A stretch of DNA of 64,000 bases from Nitratidesulfovibrio termitidis HI1 (GTDB taxonomy: Bacteria; Desulfobacterota; Desulfovibrionia; Desulfovibrionales; Desulfovibrionaceae), in assembly GCF_000504305.1 (NCBI RefSeq), contig NZ_KI632512.1, positions 2,044,250 through 2,108,249 on the forward strand, read 5' to 3'. Below the pieces are notes generated by a model that worked only from the letters and a program-made list of their open reading frames with translations, was not told the origin of the DNA and did not search any database. The stretch's first letter is position 1. Each line of letters opens with the position of its first letter. Both the position numbers and the translations under genes were made by a program. Positions 62,795-64,000 of the stretch are shown piece after piece.

Positions 62795-64000
62795 GTGTAT
62801 CCTGACATACCGGTCCTCAGCATCCTGATCTTCCTGCCGCTGCTGGCAGCGGTGCTGCTGCTGCCCCTGCGCGACGACGAGACCGTGCGGCGCGTGTCGC
62901 TGGCGGCGTCGCTCATCGGGCTTGGCGCCGCGTGGCCGCTCATCGCCTTCAACCCCGACGCCGGGTTCCAGTTCGTGGAACGCATGACCTGGGTGGCCCG
63001 CTGGGGCCTTGAATACCATCTGGCCGTGGACGGCATCAGCATCCTGATGGTGTGGCTGACCCTGTTCACCCTGCCGCTGTGCGTGCTGTGCTCGTGGACG
63101 TACATCGGCAAGCGGGTGAAGGAGTTCCACGTCTGCCTGCTGCTGATGACATCCGCCTGCATCGGCGTGTTCACCTCCATGGACCTCGTGCTGTTCTACG
63201 TGTTCTGGGAAGCCATGCTCATCCCCATGTACCTGCTCATTGCGGTATGGGGCGGGGCCGAGCGGCGCTACGCGTCCATCAAGTTCTTCCTGTACACCCT
63301 TGCCGGGTCCACCCTGCTGCTGGTGGCCATCGTGGCCTTCCGCATTGCCGGGGGCACCTTCTCCATCCCCGACCTGATGCAGCAGACCTTCGGGTTCCGC
63401 TTCCAGTACTGGGCCTTTCTGGCCATGGCCCTGGCCTTTGCCATCAAGGTGCCCATGTTCCCGTTCCACACCTGGCTGCCCGCCGCCCACGTGCAGGCGC
63501 CGTCCGCAGGCAGCGTGATCCTTGCCGCCGTGCTGCTGAAGATGGGCACCTACGGGTTCCTGCGCTTCTGCCTGCCGCTGACGCCCGAGGCCAGCGTGCA
63601 CTTTGCCCCGCTGATGATCGGCATCTCGGTGGTGTCCATCCTCTACGGGGGCGCGGTGGCGCTGGGGCAGGCCGACATCAAGAAGCTGGTCGCCTATTCG
63701 TCGGTGGCCCACATGGGCTTCGTGACGCTGGGCATCTTCCTGTTCCAGAAAAGCGGCGTGCAGGGCGCGCTGCTGCAGATGCTGAACCACGGCATCGTCA
63801 CCGGCGCGCTGTTCATGATGATCGGCGCCATGTACGAACGCAGCCACAGCCGCGAGGTGGCGGACAACATGGGCCTTGGCAAGTATCTGCCCGCGTTCAT
63901 GTTTTTCTGGGGGCTGTATGCCCTGGCCTCGTTCGGCTTTCCCGGCACCAACGGCTTCGTGGGCGAAGTGCTGGTGTTCGTGGCCGCCTTCCAGCAAAGC
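62795..64000 (+). CDS. nuoM: Complex I subunit NuoM (partial, 3' end outside window)
   Basis: Membrane antiporter-like subunit. GTG start at 62795 has CGGAG upstream. It begins VYPDIPVLSILIFLPLLAAV. The Glu in FWEAMLIPMYLLIAVWG and the Lys in AIKVPMFPFHTWLPAAHV are both present, and KKLVAYSSVAHMGFVTLGIF is a NuoM signature. It stays open to base 64000 (402 codons visible). The 172 bases before it hold the palindromic element. Confidence 0.94.
   Translation, partial: MYPDIPVLSILIFLPLLAAVLLLPLRDDETVRRVSLAASLIGLGAAWPLIAFNPDAGFQFVERMTWVARWGLEYHLAVDGISILMVWLTLFTLPLCVLCSWTYIGKRVKEFHVCLLLMTSACIGVFTSMDLVLFYVFWEAMLIPMYLLIAVWGGAERRYASIKFFLYTLAGSTLLLVAIVAFRIAGGTFSIPDLMQQTFGFRFQYWAFLAMALAFAIKVPMFPFHTWLPAAHVQAPSAGSVILAAVLLKMGTYGFLRFCLPLTPEASVHFAPLMIGISVVSILYGGAVALGQADIKKLVAYSSVAHMGFVTLGIFLFQKSGVQGALLQMLNHGIVTGALFMMIGAMYERSHSREVADNMGLGKYLPAFMFFWGLYALASFGFPGTNGFVGEVLVFVAAFQQS

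Overview
The window is high-GC bacterial DNA and almost certainly comes from a sulfate-reducing member of the Desulfovibrionaceae (Desulfovibrio/Nitratidesulfovibrio type). The clearest markers are dsrA-dsrB-dsrD (dissimilatory sulfite reductase with its small activator), followed by a CbiA-family amidase, a type III glutamine synthetase, and a complex I operon that has no nuoEFG between nuoD and nuoH. The window is cut at both ends: a response regulator-PAS-GGDEF-EAL protein runs off the left edge and nuoM runs off the right edge.

Layout. 1-5.6 kb: signalling protein, RlpA-like cell-wall protein, EamA transporter, an unusual palindromic repeat cluster, and two small hypothetical genes. 6.1-10.7 kb: dsrABD plus the CbiA/DsrN-type amidase, the core of sulfite reduction and probably of its sirohaem amide cofactor. 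11-20.6 kb: outer-membrane protein, MarR regulator, SLC13-type carrier, HIT and HU/IHF proteins, radical SAM protein, aminotransferase, uracil-DNA glycosylase and YaeQ-like protein. 20.8-25.4 kb (minus strand): polar amino-acid ABC transporter and a GlcD-type FAD oxidase. 25.7-31.1 kb: flavin reductase-like protein, an exopolysaccharide module (a frameshifted polyprenyl glycosylphosphotransferase and a family 4 glycosyltransferase) and a SulP permease. 31.8-35.2 kb: AraC/GyrI regulator, zinc-ribbon protein, and a divergent NAD(P)-binding oxidoreductase/HxlR pair.

35.3-39.4 kb is the clearest accessory region. It is a visibly lower-GC island with a large Eco57I-like adenine methyltransferase and an overlapping small PD-(D/E)XK-like gene, and it lies beside three tRNA genes (two Asp, one Val). 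This is the best candidate for an unusual or under-described restriction/defence system.

40.3-53 kb: polysaccharide deacetylase, a complete livJHMGF branched-chain amino-acid transporter followed by a CBS/ACT-domain protein, glnN, small hypotheticals and an SGNH/SASA-type esterase. 53.7-64 kb: nuoA-B-C-D-H-I-J-K, then a MrpD/NuoL-type subunit, a small membrane protein, a second antiporter-like subunit and nuoM. A 147-bp imperfect palindrome with 18-bp terminal inverted repeats, which looks like a MITE, sits just before nuoM.

Recurring oddities are in-frame short tandem repeats (15, 18, 21 or 24 nt period) in extensions and linkers of otherwise ordinary proteins, long perfect intergenic hairpins, and homopolymer C/G tracts in the exopolysaccharide genes. 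All calls come from reading the sequence. No database search was done, and family names rest on recognised motifs.
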